Source: Nonomuraea turkmeniaca
Lineage (GTDB): Bacteria > Actinomycetota > Actinomycetes > Streptosporangiales > Streptosporangiaceae
Length of the DNA: 64,000 bases
NCBI RefSeq assembly: GCF_005889735.1
Contig: NZ_VCKY01000005.1
Location: 1 to 64,000 of the forward strand
Direction: 5' to 3'
A model generated the notes under the pieces. That model had not been told where the DNA came from and did no database searches. It was given only the letters and a program-made list of their open reading frames with translations. The position numbers and the translations under genes are program-made. Each line of letters opens with the position of its first letter. Position 1 is the stretch's first letter. Below are positions 1 through 7,048 of the stretch, piece by piece.

Positions 1-1
1 C

Positions 2-361
2 GCCCCACCCGGCGAGTCGCTGATCCAGGCCCAGCTGCCGCTGCGCGCGGACGAGGGAAAGAAGGAAGGCCTGGCCCGCCTGGAGGCCATGGTCGACCTG
101 GCTCTGCCCGGCTGGCGCACCCGGACCACCTGGCACCGCGACAGCCTCGCCAACCGCCGGACGGGCGCGCTCGACCTGCCCGGCCAGACATGGCGGGACC
201 GGCCGGCCGTCGTCCGCGGCGACGGCGTCTTCCTCGCCGGCGACATGGTCGCCGCCCCGGGGCTGCTCAGCGAAGTCTCCTTCCACAGCGCGATCGCCGC
301 CGCCGGCGGCGCGCTGGGGGATGGCCGGCGGCAGGGCTCGGGCCGCCGCCGGGCGGGATGA
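2..361 (+). CDS. NAD(P)/FAD-dependent oxidoreductase, C-terminal end (cut by window edge)
   Basis: The frame is open from base 2 to the TGA at 359-361 and gives the last 119 residues of a larger protein. The segment DGVFLAGDMVAAPGLLSEV, followed by SFHSAIAAA, is the C-terminal FAD-contacting GD motif and following helix of phytoene-desaturase-like or amine-oxidase-like flavoproteins, where the aspartate binds the FAD ribityl chain. The N-terminal dinucleotide-binding domain lies outside the window, so the substrate cannot be inferred. The last 15 or so residues are Arg/Gly-rich and low in complexity, an ordinary tail for high-GC genes. The family assignment is good and the specific function is unknown. 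Confidence 0.7.
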   Translation, partial: APPGESLIQAQLPLRADEGKKEGLARLEAMVDLALPGWRTRTTWHRDSLANRRTGALDLPGQTWRDRPAVVRGDGVFLAGDMVAAPGLLSEVSFHSAIAAAGGALGDGRRQGSGRRRAG

Positions 362-518
362 GCCGGCACGACCCGCGCAGGATCACACCACCCGAGGAGT
401 CTTGGCCATGAGACTCTCACGCAAAAAGCCGAGCCGTTCACGCATTGGCTATCTCAGGGGCGACTCCTACGGTGGGTCTGCGCGCCTTTACCGAACGCGT
501 CTCCTGAGAGGACCTGAC

Positions 519-1079
519 ATGACCAAGGTTGGCATCATCGTCGGCACCACCCGCCCGAACCGCAACGGCGAGGCGGTGGCCCAGTGGGTGCACGATCTGG
601 CGGCCAAGCGCGGTGACGCCGAGTACGAATTGGTCGACCTGAAGGACTACGGCCTGCCCCACCTGGACGAGCCGAACGCGCCGGCGATGGGGAACTATCA
701 GCACGACCACACCAAGCGGTGGTCGGAGAAGATCGCGTCCTTCGACGCGTTCGTGTTCGTGACGCCCGAGTACAACCACTCGATCCCCGGCGCGCTCAAG
801 GACGCCATCGACTTCCTGTACGCGGAGTGGAGCAACAAGGCGGCCGGTTTCGTCGGCTACGGAGTGGACGGCGCGGTGCGCGCGGTCGAGCACCTGCGGC
901 ACATCCTCGCCATGGTGAGCGTGGCCACCGTGCAGGCTCAGGTGACGCTCTCTGTCCACACCGACTTCGAGAACTTCACGGCCTTCAAGCCCGTCCCGGC
1001 CCAGGAGGAGAGGCTGAGCCTGGTCCTCGACCAGGTGCTCGCGTGGGGCGGTGCCCTGCGCCCGCTGCGGGTGGCGTGA
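519..1079 (+). CDS. NAD(P)H-dependent FMN reductase (flavodoxin-like fold)
   Basis: This 186-residue protein has the usual length of the SsuE/ChrR-type NADPH-dependent FMN reductase family. The N-terminus KVGIIVGTTRPNRNG is the flavin phosphate-binding loop, and FVTPEYNHSIPGALKDAIDF is the hallmark flavin-stacking segment (PEYNxSxPGxLKNAxD). It should reduce FMN, or quinones and similar acceptors, in the cytoplasm using NAD(P)H. The ATG at 519 was chosen because GAGAGG lies just upstream at about 506-511 and the conserved beta strand starts at once. An in-frame extension to 321 lacks a ribosome binding site and looks non-coding. It stands alone, with a terminator-like hairpin downstream. The physiological electron acceptor cannot be told from sequence. 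Confidence 0.9.
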   Translation: MTKVGIIVGTTRPNRNGEAVAQWVHDLAAKRGDAEYELVDLKDYGLPHLDEPNAPAMGNYQHDHTKRWSEKIASFDAFVFVTPEYNHSIPGALKDAIDFLYAEWSNKAAGFVGYGVDGAVRAVEHLRHILAMVSVATVQAQVTLSVHTDFENFTAFKPVPAQEERLSLVLDQVLAWGGALRPLRVA

Positions 1080-1190
1080 CGGAGACCTGGCGGCACTGGT
1101 GGCTCGGCGTACTGGCGGGGGCGGCGCCCGTGCGGGCCGTGCCGGCGCACGCCTCGGCGGGCGCGGGCGCGGAGCAGCCGCGGCGGCCGG

Positions 1191-1214
1191 CCGCGGGCCG
1201 TCGGTGGCCCGCGG
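1191..1214. terminator. Hairpin between convergent genes
   Basis: A perfect 9-bp inverted repeat, CCGCGGGCC and GGCCCGCGG, encloses a 6-nt loop (1200-1205). It sits between the FMN reductase and the convergent alginate-lyase-like gene, so it could terminate both. There is no T tract, which is usual for actinomycete terminators. The rest of 1080-1305 holds no convincing gene. Confidence 0.5.
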
Positions 1215-1305
1215 ACCTGGAGCCGCGGCTACGCGGTCTCCCGCGAATGGTGCCCGACCGTGCCGATCTGCCGAGCGGCGGCAGGCCGGCGTAGGGCAGT
1301 GTGCT

Positions 1306-2496
1306 TCAGTTCGGGTTGCCGGCGTGGGTGAGGGTCTCCCAGGCGACGAAGAGGTTGTTGGTGCCCGCCGGGCGCTGCCGCTCGGTGAGGGTCTGCGTGT
1401 TGGTCATCCCGATGCCCATGCGATGGTGCAGGGCGTTGAACCCGACCTCGGTGACCGGGCCCAGGCCCAGCGTGAGGCCGCCGCCGCACAACCATGACGG
1501 CACGGCCGTGCCGAGCTGGTACTTGGAGTGCAGGCCGAGCGCGTGCCGCAGGCGGTCGGCGATCTCGGGGTAGAGGTCCTGCCCCTGGATCCGGGCCGTC
1601 TCGGCGACGTGCGCGATCGCCGCCAGGCCGTAGCCGGTGTGGGTGAAGTCGCGGCAGGTCTCCTGGGAGAGCCCGTCGACGAAGGTCTCCTGATCATGCC
1701 AGTACGCGACGATCTCGGACCGCGTGTCGATGCTGCTGACGGCCGGGCCCTTGGGGTGGGCGCCGTCGCTCGTGAGGTAGATGTAGGCGGGCATGCGCGC
1801 CCGCAACGTGCTCACCGCCTTGTCGTAGGCCGCCTTGTCCTCCAGGAACACCGCGATCCCGATGGCGGCGTCCATCATCGAGAGCTCCCAGTTGCCGTTC
1901 GTCGTGGCTCTGCCGTTGATGACCTCGGGCAGGTAGACGTTCCTGAGCATGGTCGCGAAGCGGTTGACGCCCGTGGCGGACCACCCGGTGTAGGTGTACC
2001 GGATGATCTCGGCCGCCCTGGGCCAGGACGAGCCGGCCCACCCGGTCTGGAGCGGCGCGTTGCTGTTGGTGTGGTCGGTGATCACGGCGGACCAGGCGTC
2101 CATGATCTGGATGGCCTTCTGCGCGTACCGGGTGTCGCGCGAGATGTACCAGATCAGCGCGTCGGTGTAGGCGGCCAGCGCGTCCTGGCGCTCGTCGGTG
2201 CAGCCCAGGTTGGGGTTCGAGTACGGGCCGCACTCCACGACGGCCCGCGGCTTCGGGGTACGCGACAACGACGCGAGGCTGCTGGCGACCATCTGGTCGT
2301 AGGCGGCCTTCCACGGCTGCGCGCCGGCGTTGACCTTGGAGCGGACGAAGTCGAGCTGGGCCCTGCTGACGAGCACGCCGGGATGCGTGAAGGCGGCCGG
2401 CGCGCTGCGGGCCACGGCGGCGGGCGGGGACATGACTGCGACGATCAGTGCGAGTGCGAGTAACACCAGGCTCCCGCGAGTACCGGGACGGACCAC
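1306..2496 (-). CDS. Secreted alginate-lyase-family protein
   Basis: This 396-residue protein has a cleavable Sec signal peptide (about residues 1-29, ending AVAR-SA) and the alginate lyase superfamily fold (PF05426, an alpha/alpha barrel). Family signatures are TNGNWE near residue 199, where the Asn/Trp face the sugar groove, and QETCRDFTHTGYG near 278, corresponding to the QE(S/T)xRDxxHxxxG motif with a candidate catalytic His and Tyr. The likely role is extracellular beta-elimination of a uronic-acid polysaccharide; alginate itself is not established as the substrate. The GTG at 2496 has AAGGAGG eight bases upstream. A perfect palindrome at 2513-2531 lies directly upstream of the ribosome binding site, so substrate-controlled repression is likely. 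It is a single gene, convergent with the FMN reductase. Confidence 0.82.
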   Translation of the reverse strand: MVRPGTRGSLVLLALALIVAVMSPPAAVARSAPAAFTHPGVLVSRAQLDFVRSKVNAGAQPWKAAYDQMVASSLASLSRTPKPRAVVECGPYSNPNLGCTDERQDALAAYTDALIWYISRDTRYAQKAIQIMDAWSAVITDHTNSNAPLQTGWAGSSWPRAAEIIRYTYTGWSATGVNRFATMLRNVYLPEVINGRATTNGNWELSMMDAAIGIAVFLEDKAAYDKAVSTLRARMPAYIYLTSDGAHPKGPAVSSIDTRSEIVAYWHDQETFVDGLSQETCRDFTHTGYGLAAIAHVAETARIQGQDLYPEIADRLRHALGLHSKYQLGTAVPSWLCGGGLTLGLGPVTEVGFNALHHRMGIGMTNTQTLTERQRPAGTNNLFVAWETLTHAGNPN

Positions 2497-2512
2497 GAGT
2501 TCAGCCTCCTTA

Positions 2513-2531
2513 TTTAGGAAAGTTTCCTAAA
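2513..2531. promoter_or_regulatory. Palindromic operator upstream of alginate-lyase-like gene
   Basis: TTTAGGAAAGTTTCCTAAA is a perfect inverted repeat with 9-bp arms around a single G. It lies 17 bp upstream of the GTG start of the secreted lyase-like gene, between promoter and ribosome binding site. AGGAAA-N-TTTCCT palindromes precede secreted carbohydrate-active genes in actinomycetes and are bound by ROK-family repressors such as CsnR. That link is from family knowledge; no ROK gene is in this window. Confidence 0.75.
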
Positions 2532-2687
2532 GAGTGGTGAGATCGTAATCCTGACAGGACTCCCTTACAAGACCTCTGCGGGCACCGAAAACCTGGGCAC
2601 AATGCGCGCATTTATAGGGTGATAAGAACATGTGTCGAGCCAAGCGCGCCCTATGATCTTGAGATCGACTCCGCGAGGAAGAAACCC

Positions 2688-3312
2688 GTGGCCGAGACTC
2701 CGGACGACTGGAACAGCGCGATCGACACGACCAGGCCCAGCATCGCCAGGGCCTATGACGTCGTCCTGCACGGCAAGGACAACTTCGAGGTCGATCGACC
2801 CGGAGTCACGCGTGGTCTATGTCGACAACGACCCCATGGTGCCGGCCCACGGGCGGGCTCTGCTGGCCGTGAACGAGCGGACCGCGGTGGTCACGTCAGA
2901 CCTGCGCGACCCGGCGGCGATCCTCGGTGACGAGGCCGTCAAGCGGCTCATCGACTTCGACCGCCCGGTCGGCGTGATGCTGGTCGGCATCCTGCACCAC
3001 CTGCACGACGACGAGGACCCGCGGGGGATCGTCGAGGCGTACATGGCGGCGGTCCCGTCCGGCAGCCACCTCTTCATCACCCACTTCTGCGACTCGAGCC
3101 AGGATTCCCGCGACGCGGAGAAGAAGTTCCTCGCGCTCCTCGGCACTGGCAGGTTCCGCACCGTTGCCGAGATCACGGCCTTCTTCGAGGGATACGACCT
3201 GGTGGAGCCGGGGGTCGTGCCGCTGCCCCTGTGGCGCCCTGAGGCGGACCTCCCCGAGGAGTTGACCGTGGGCCGGCGCCTCATGTTCGGCGGCATCGCC
3301 CGCAAGCCCTGA
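2688..3312 (+). pseudogene. Broken PF04672-type SAM-dependent methyltransferase (internal deletion plus frameshift)
   Basis: The first part, from the GTG at 2688 with GAGG upstream, reads in one frame to HGKDNFEVD. The rest, starting at PESRVVYVDND, reads in another frame to the TGA at 3310-3312. Compared with the intact paralogue at 28590-29348, about 62 residues are missing at the junction near 2800. The lost piece includes motif I (LDVGTGLPT in the paralogue), which binds SAM. The remaining C-terminal half still carries the family's HHLHDDEDP and FFEGYDLVEPGVV segments. No stop codon lies at the junction itself, but the frame shifts there. The product cannot be a working methyltransferase. 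A sequencing or assembly error is a less likely explanation, because a whole block is absent. Confidence 0.8.
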
Positions 3313-3348
3313 CCCGTCCGCCGGTCACTGCCCGAGTCGAGGGGCGGT

Positions 3349-3810
3349 TCATGCGGCCCGGCCGGGGACGCGCAGCCACATGCGGGTCAGCGGGTAACGG
3401 TCCACCGGCGCGTCCTCGTCGATCCAGCGCCCGCCCTGGTCCCGGTAGAGCATGCAGACCGACTCCTGCACGACCCGGCCGACGCCGGCGGCCAGCGCGG
3501 CATCCACCAGGGCGGCCGAGCCCTCGGCGCGTACCCGGTGGTTCTCGCGCTGTGCCTTGGTGCTCATGAACCTGCTCATCGGCGGGATCGCGCTCGCCAG
3601 GTTGACCACCGCGTCATGCCCGGCCAGCGCCGAGGCCAGCGCCTGGCGGTCGAAGAGCGACACCGCGACGGGAGTGGCGCCGCGTTCGGCGAGAGCGGCC
3701 GCCTTGCCCGGTGTGCGGGCGAGGGCGGTCACCGTGTGTCCCTCGGCGAGCAGCGCCGGCACCGCGTGACCGCCGATCGCTCCGGTGCCGCCTGCGACGA
3801 AGACTCGCAT
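3349..3810 (-). pseudogene. Truncated NAD(P)-binding epimerase/NmrA-like protein
   Basis: The 153 residues start with MRVFVAGGTGAIGGHAVPAL, the glycine-rich Rossmann loop of atypical SDR/NmrA-like proteins. They continue through the AVVNLASAIPP and VVQESVCMLY strands. Intact relatives are about 280-310 residues, so the C-terminal half with the substrate-binding lid is missing. After PLTRMWLR the reading frame runs into PGRAA and stops. Further downstream nothing in frame resembles the missing half. It sits tail to tail with the equally broken methyltransferase, so this 1.1-kb stretch looks like decaying accessory DNA. The remaining half might still bind NAD(P), but activity is unlikely. Confidence 0.6.
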
Positions 3811-4015
3811 GACGAGAGCCTACGAACCTCGATCGCTGTCGTCCGGAGGATTCCGCATAGCCGCGAAAAATGCTCATAAATCGCACAGTTATGCGCAGTG
3901 GTGATGGTTTTCTACGCCATAGCCGTACAAAACCTTAACTCCAGCGCCCGCTTGCGCTTCGGCCTGATTCCGTACCCCTACGCTGACTGCGTCCCACCGC
4001 GGCGAGGGAGGTCAC

Positions 4016-4390
4016 GTGCTCGGAATTGACACCTGCCTGGCTGAAGTCATGTCCATACCAGGGGCTCTGGACGCCATGCTGGTGGACCACACCAGCGGCA
4101 TGGCGGTGGCCTTCAGCAGCGACTCGGGCGTGGACGCCGACCGGTCGGCCGCCGCCCTGACGGAGGCGTTGCGCGCCACGACCGACGGCCTGGCCCGGAC
4201 CTGCCCCGGCGACGTCGTGCGCATCGACGACATGCTGATCACCACGGACAAGGGCCATCATCTGCTCCGGCCGCTGGAGACCCTCTTCGAAGGGCCGTTG
4301 GTCATCTATGTACGCCTTGACCTGGAACGATCCAACCTGGCACTGGCCAGGCACCGGTTGCGGTCCATCTCCAGCCGCCTGACGACGTGA
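4016..4390 (+). CDS. Roadblock/LC7 domain protein (first of three)
   Basis: A 124-residue protein made of a single roadblock/LC7 fold. It starts at GTG 4016 with GAGGGAGG five bases upstream. Roadblock proteins are small dimeric scaffolds that bind small GTPases and act as GTPase-activating or regulatory subunits (MglB, CvnB). This copy is clearly related to the third roadblock of the operon at 5624-5995: both share the IPGALDAMLVDHTSGMA-like start, a central IDDMLIT strand, HHLLRP, and the end SNLALARHRLR. It is 3 bp upstream of the DUF4388-like gene and leads a four-gene operon. In Streptomyces conservons, roadblock proteins accompany a sensor kinase, a DUF742 protein and a GTPase; none of these is present here. 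The partner is therefore unknown. Confidence 0.78.
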   Translation: MLGIDTCLAEVMSIPGALDAMLVDHTSGMAVAFSSDSGVDADRSAAALTEALRATTDGLARTCPGDVVRIDDMLITTDKGHHLLRPLETLFEGPLVIYVRLDLERSNLALARHRLRSISSRLTT

Positions 4391-4393
4391 GCC

Positions 4394-5188
4394 ATGACCA
4401 AGCTGGACACGCTGCTGGCCGGGCTCGCCCGCGAGCGCTCGACGGGCGCGCTCCGGGTTGGCAGGAGCGGCACGATCTTCCTGTCCGAGGGGCGCGTGAC
4501 GTACATGGAGTGCGCGCAGACCCCGAGCGTCGAGCGCCTGCTCACGGCCAGGGGCCGGATGACGGAAACGGCGCTGCGCGCGCTGCGGGCCGACGGCGGC
4601 TGCGCCCGCCTGCTGCAGGAGGGGTCGATCACGCCAGGCGAGCTGCAGTACGCGGTGCTCGGCGCGGTGCTCGACGCGGCCTTCTTCCTGCTGCCGATGA
4701 GCGGGACGCGGCCCAAGTTCCGTCCGGGCGAGGAGCACTGGCTGGGCGGGCAGTGGTTCTTCGACGTGGCCGGGCTGGTGCGCGAGTGCGCGCGGCGGCG
4801 GGCGCAGCTCGCCGAGATCTGGCCCTCGGCCGAGGTGGACTCGCTTCCGGTACGGCCGGTCGAGCGGCTGCCGGGGCACGCGGTGACGCTCAACCGGGTG
4901 CAGTGGGAGGTGCTCGTCCGGGCGGATCACCAGGCGACGCCGCTGGAGGTGGCCAAGCGGATCGGGCGGTCGGGCTACTCGGTGCTGCTGGCGGTCCGCA
5001 GGCTGGCGGCCGCCGGCCTGCTCGCCCCGCCGATGCCGGAGCTGCCGAAGCGGGTACGCGGGGAGCGGGCGCGCCCGCCGCACGACCGGGAGGCCGCCCC
5101 GCTGCCGCTCGGGCCGCCCACGACGGGGGATCGGACCGATCTGGCGCTGCTGACGCGGCTGAAGAAGGCGCTGGAGGAGCTGTCGTGA
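4394..5188 (+). CDS. DUF4388-like (PATAN-type) protein with C-terminal winged helix
   Basis: A 264-residue cytoplasmic protein. Residues about 10-130 look like a DUF4388/PATAN domain: STGALRVGRSGTIFLSEGRV matches the usual ligand-free beta core in which a Gly-rich hairpin precedes LxxGRVxYxEC. Residues about 165-215 (VTLNRVQWEVLV, then EVAKRIGRSGYSVLLAVRRL) look like a winged helix-turn-helix. The tail is Pro/Arg-rich. DUF4388 domains in other bacteria join two-component and GTPase signalling systems as interaction modules. Here the gene is sandwiched between roadblock genes, 3 bp after the first and overlapping the second by 4 bp (GTGA), so the products are probably made together and may form one complex. 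DNA binding is possible but unproven. Confidence 0.6.
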   Translation: MTKLDTLLAGLARERSTGALRVGRSGTIFLSEGRVTYMECAQTPSVERLLTARGRMTETALRALRADGGCARLLQEGSITPGELQYAVLGAVLDAAFFLLPMSGTRPKFRPGEEHWLGGQWFFDVAGLVRECARRRAQLAEIWPSAEVDSLPVRPVERLPGHAVTLNRVQWEVLVRADHQATPLEVAKRIGRSGYSVLLAVRRLAAAGLLAPPMPELPKRVRGERARPPHDREAAPLPLGPPTTGDRTDLALLTRLKKALEELS

Positions 5189-5595
5189 GGTTCCCCTCAC
5201 TCAGGAGGAGGCCACCACCGGTGGAGCTACGACAAGAGGTTCTGGAGGAAATGGCGCTCCTGCGCGAGCGCACGCCGGACGTGAGCGGCAGCGTCGCGTG
5301 CACCGTGGACGGCCTGCCGATCGCCTGCGACCTCCCGGAGAACGTCGGCGACCAGGCCGCGGCCCTGTCCGCGGCGCTGCTGGCCATGAGCAGGCGGATG
5401 TTGGCCATGACGGGCCAGGGCGCCTTGGAGGAGACGCTGATCTCCGGCGCCGCGGGTTTCGTGGCCTTCTACGCCGCCGGCCCCACGATCGTCCTCACAG
5501 TCCTGGCCGGGCCCGGCGCGAACGTCGGGCTCCTCCGGCTGGAGGGCAGGAAGACGGCCGCCGGCGTGGCCGCCGTCGCAGCACGCAAGCAGTGA
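5185..5595 (+). CDS. Roadblock/LC7 domain protein (second, CvnB/MglB-like)
   Basis: A 136-residue protein if read from GTG 5185, which overlaps the upstream stop (GTGA) and has GGAGG in front. A second possible start, GTG 5221, has an even better ribosome binding site (AGGAGGAGG at 5203-5211) and would give 124 residues, so the real start is uncertain. The core TPDVSGSVACTVDGLPIACD, then a central helix ending SRRMLAM and the strand GPTIVLTVLAGPGANVGLL, fits the roadblock domain of CvnB and MglB. It differs clearly from the first and third roadblocks of this operon. The two types together suggest a heteromeric assembly. No GTPase gene is adjacent, so the regulated GTPase must be elsewhere or absent. 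Confidence 0.75.
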   Translation: MRFPSLRRRPPPVELRQEVLEEMALLRERTPDVSGSVACTVDGLPIACDLPENVGDQAAALSAALLAMSRRMLAMTGQGALEETLISGAAGFVAFYAAGPTIVLTVLAGPGANVGLLRLEGRKTAAGVAAVAARKQ

Positions 5596-5623
5596 ACAAT
5601 CCCCGGCAGGAAAGGGAGGAAAC

Positions 5624-5995
5624 ATGGCGGGCATGGACGTCTCTCTCAAGGAGATGATGACGATCGACGGCGCGCTCGGCGCGGCCATCGTCGACTATGG
5701 CAGCGGCATGGCGCTGGGCACCCTCGGCGGATCGAAGGACCTGGACCTCCAGGTCGCCGCCGCCGGGAACACCGAGGTGGTCAAGGCCAAGCTGCGCACG
5801 ATGGACTCGCTGGGTCTCAAGGAGAGCATCGAGGACATTCTGATCACCCTGGGCGGCCAGTACCACATCATCCGGCCCATCACCGGGCGCGGTGGCAAGG
5901 GTCTGTTCCTCTACCTGGCGCTCGACCGCGGGCGCGCCAACCTGGCTCTGGCCAGGCACCACCTCCGCGGCATCGAGGAGAAGCTGGAGGTCTGA
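5624..5995 (+). CDS. Roadblock/LC7 domain protein (third)
   Basis: A 123-residue single-domain protein starting at ATG 5624 behind AAAGGGAGGAAAC. It is a paralogue of the first roadblock gene: TIDGALGAAIVDYGSGMALG, a middle strand SIEDILITLGG, YHIIRP, and the end RANLALARHHLRGIEEKLEV align along the whole length. It follows the second roadblock gene by 28 bp, and a strong 10-bp-stem hairpin ends the operon at 6002-6031. The presence of two paralogues of one roadblock type plus one of another suggests duplication inside the operon. Its role is likely as a scaffold or GTPase regulator; no direct evidence for a specific process exists in the window. Confidence 0.78.
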   Translation: MAGMDVSLKEMMTIDGALGAAIVDYGSGMALGTLGGSKDLDLQVAAAGNTEVVKAKLRTMDSLGLKESIEDILITLGGQYHIIRPITGRGGKGLFLYLALDRGRANLALARHHLRGIEEKLEV

Positions 5996-6001
5996 GCCCG
6001 G

Positions 6002-6031
6002 CGGCCCGCGCTTTCGGACCGGCGCGGGCCG
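6002..6031. terminator. Terminator after the roadblock operon
   Basis: CGGCCCGCGC (6002-6011) and GCGCGGGCCG (6022-6031) form a perfect 10-bp stem with a 10-nt loop. It begins 7 bp after the last roadblock stop codon and lies between convergent genes, so it may serve the SDR gene as well. Confidence 0.7.
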
Positions 6032-6087
6032 TCGTCATTCCTCGGCCTGGGTACGGGGATCCACGAGCCCGACCCGCCCATGCCCGG

Positions 6088-6864
6088 TCACGCGAACAGC
6101 TGGCCGCCGTTGACGTCGATGGTGGCCCCGGTGACGGCCCTGGCGTGATGGGAGGCGAGGTAGACGACGGCGCGGGCCACATCCTCCTCGGTGGCGATGC
6201 GACGCAGCGCCATCGCCGAAAGGTCGCGCGCGAGGATCTCCTCGAACGTCACGCCTTCCGCCGCCGCCCGGGTGCGCATCCACTCATCCAGCACGTCGCT
6301 GGCGATCCAGCCGGGCGCGACACAGTTGACCCGTACCCCGTACGGCCCGAGCTCGTCGGCCAGGCAGTGTGACAGCAGGTGCGCCGCGGCCTTGCCCGCG
6401 GCGTAGTCGCTGCGCCCGGCGTAGCCCTTGCGGGACGACATGGAGGTGATGTTGACGATCGAGCCCGAGCGCTGTGCCACCATGTGCGGTGCGATGAACC
6501 TGCAGGCCAGCAGCGTGCCGTAGCCGCCCGTCTCGACGGCCCGGCGCCATGCCTCGAGATCGTCGGCGGACATGTCGAGCACGTTCCCGCGGTGCGATCC
6601 GGGGAAGGCGGCGTTGACCAGCACGTCCACCCGGCCGAACCGGTCGATCACGGTGGCGGCGAACCGCCGGACGTCGTCGATCCTGGTCACGTCGCAGGGC
6701 ACGGCGAGCACGCCTGGCACCTCGGCGGCGATCTTCTCCAGGGTGGCCGCGGTGCGGGCGGCCACGACGACCCTGGCGCCCTCCTCGCTCAACACCCCCG
6801 CCAGAGTTCGCCCCAGTCCGGGGCCCGCCCCGGTGACGATCGCGACGTTGCCCTCCAGTAGCAC
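6088..6864 (-). CDS. Short-chain dehydrogenase/reductase
   Basis: A 258-residue classical SDR, the usual length. The NAD(P) loop TGAGPGLGRT is at about residues 11-20. VDVLVNAAF matches the NAG-type strand, NITSMSS carries the catalytic Ser, and SDYAAGKAA contains the YxxxK catalytic pair. The C-terminus VTGATIDVNGGQLFA is the standard SDR ending. It should oxidise or reduce a hydroxyl/keto group in the cytoplasm; the substrate cannot be read from sequence. The start is GTG 6864, with only a weak ribosome binding site (TAGAG) upstream. It is divergent from the gene at 7049 across a 184-bp gap that holds a long dyad. Confidence 0.88.
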   Translation of the reverse strand: MLLEGNVAIVTGAGPGLGRTLAGVLSEEGARVVVAARTAATLEKIAAEVPGVLAVPCDVTRIDDVRRFAATVIDRFGRVDVLVNAAFPGSHRGNVLDMSADDLEAWRRAVETGGYGTLLACRFIAPHMVAQRSGSIVNITSMSSRKGYAGRSDYAAGKAAAHLLSHCLADELGPYGVRVNCVAPGWIASDVLDEWMRTRAAAEGVTFEEILARDLSAMALRRIATEEDVARAVVYLASHHARAVTGATIDVNGGQLFA

Positions 6865-6941
6865 GCACCGACTCTACCAAGCATTTGCTCGGTGCGGCGG
6901 AGAGCGACAAAGAATAGAGAAGGCGAATTCATCCCGCTTAT

Positions 6942-6991
6942 GGAATGGTCTTTGGTCTTGTACGTACGAGGCCAAAGGCCAGGTTCATTCC
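6942..6991. promoter_or_regulatory. Long nested dyad between divergent genes
   Basis: Three nested inverted pairs lie between the SDR and the proline-rich protein gene: GGAATG (6942-6947) with CATTCC (6986-6991), CTTTGG (6950-6955) with CCAAAG (6972-6977), and a central GTACGTAC (6960-6967). The two inner pairs share one centre and the outer pair is offset by 3 bp. It could be an operator for one or both divergent promoters. No regulator gene is adjacent. Confidence 0.4.
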
Positions 6992-7048
6992 TATGCCATA
7001 TAGCGCGGTCCTCGAAGTAATGCCGATAAGCCATCCCACAATGGGGCA

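Noticed and set aside
1080-1305. Possible small gene after the FMN reductase
   Set aside because: Only Arg/Gly/Ala-rich sequence without ribosome binding site; the hairpin at 1191-1214 suggests a terminator region.
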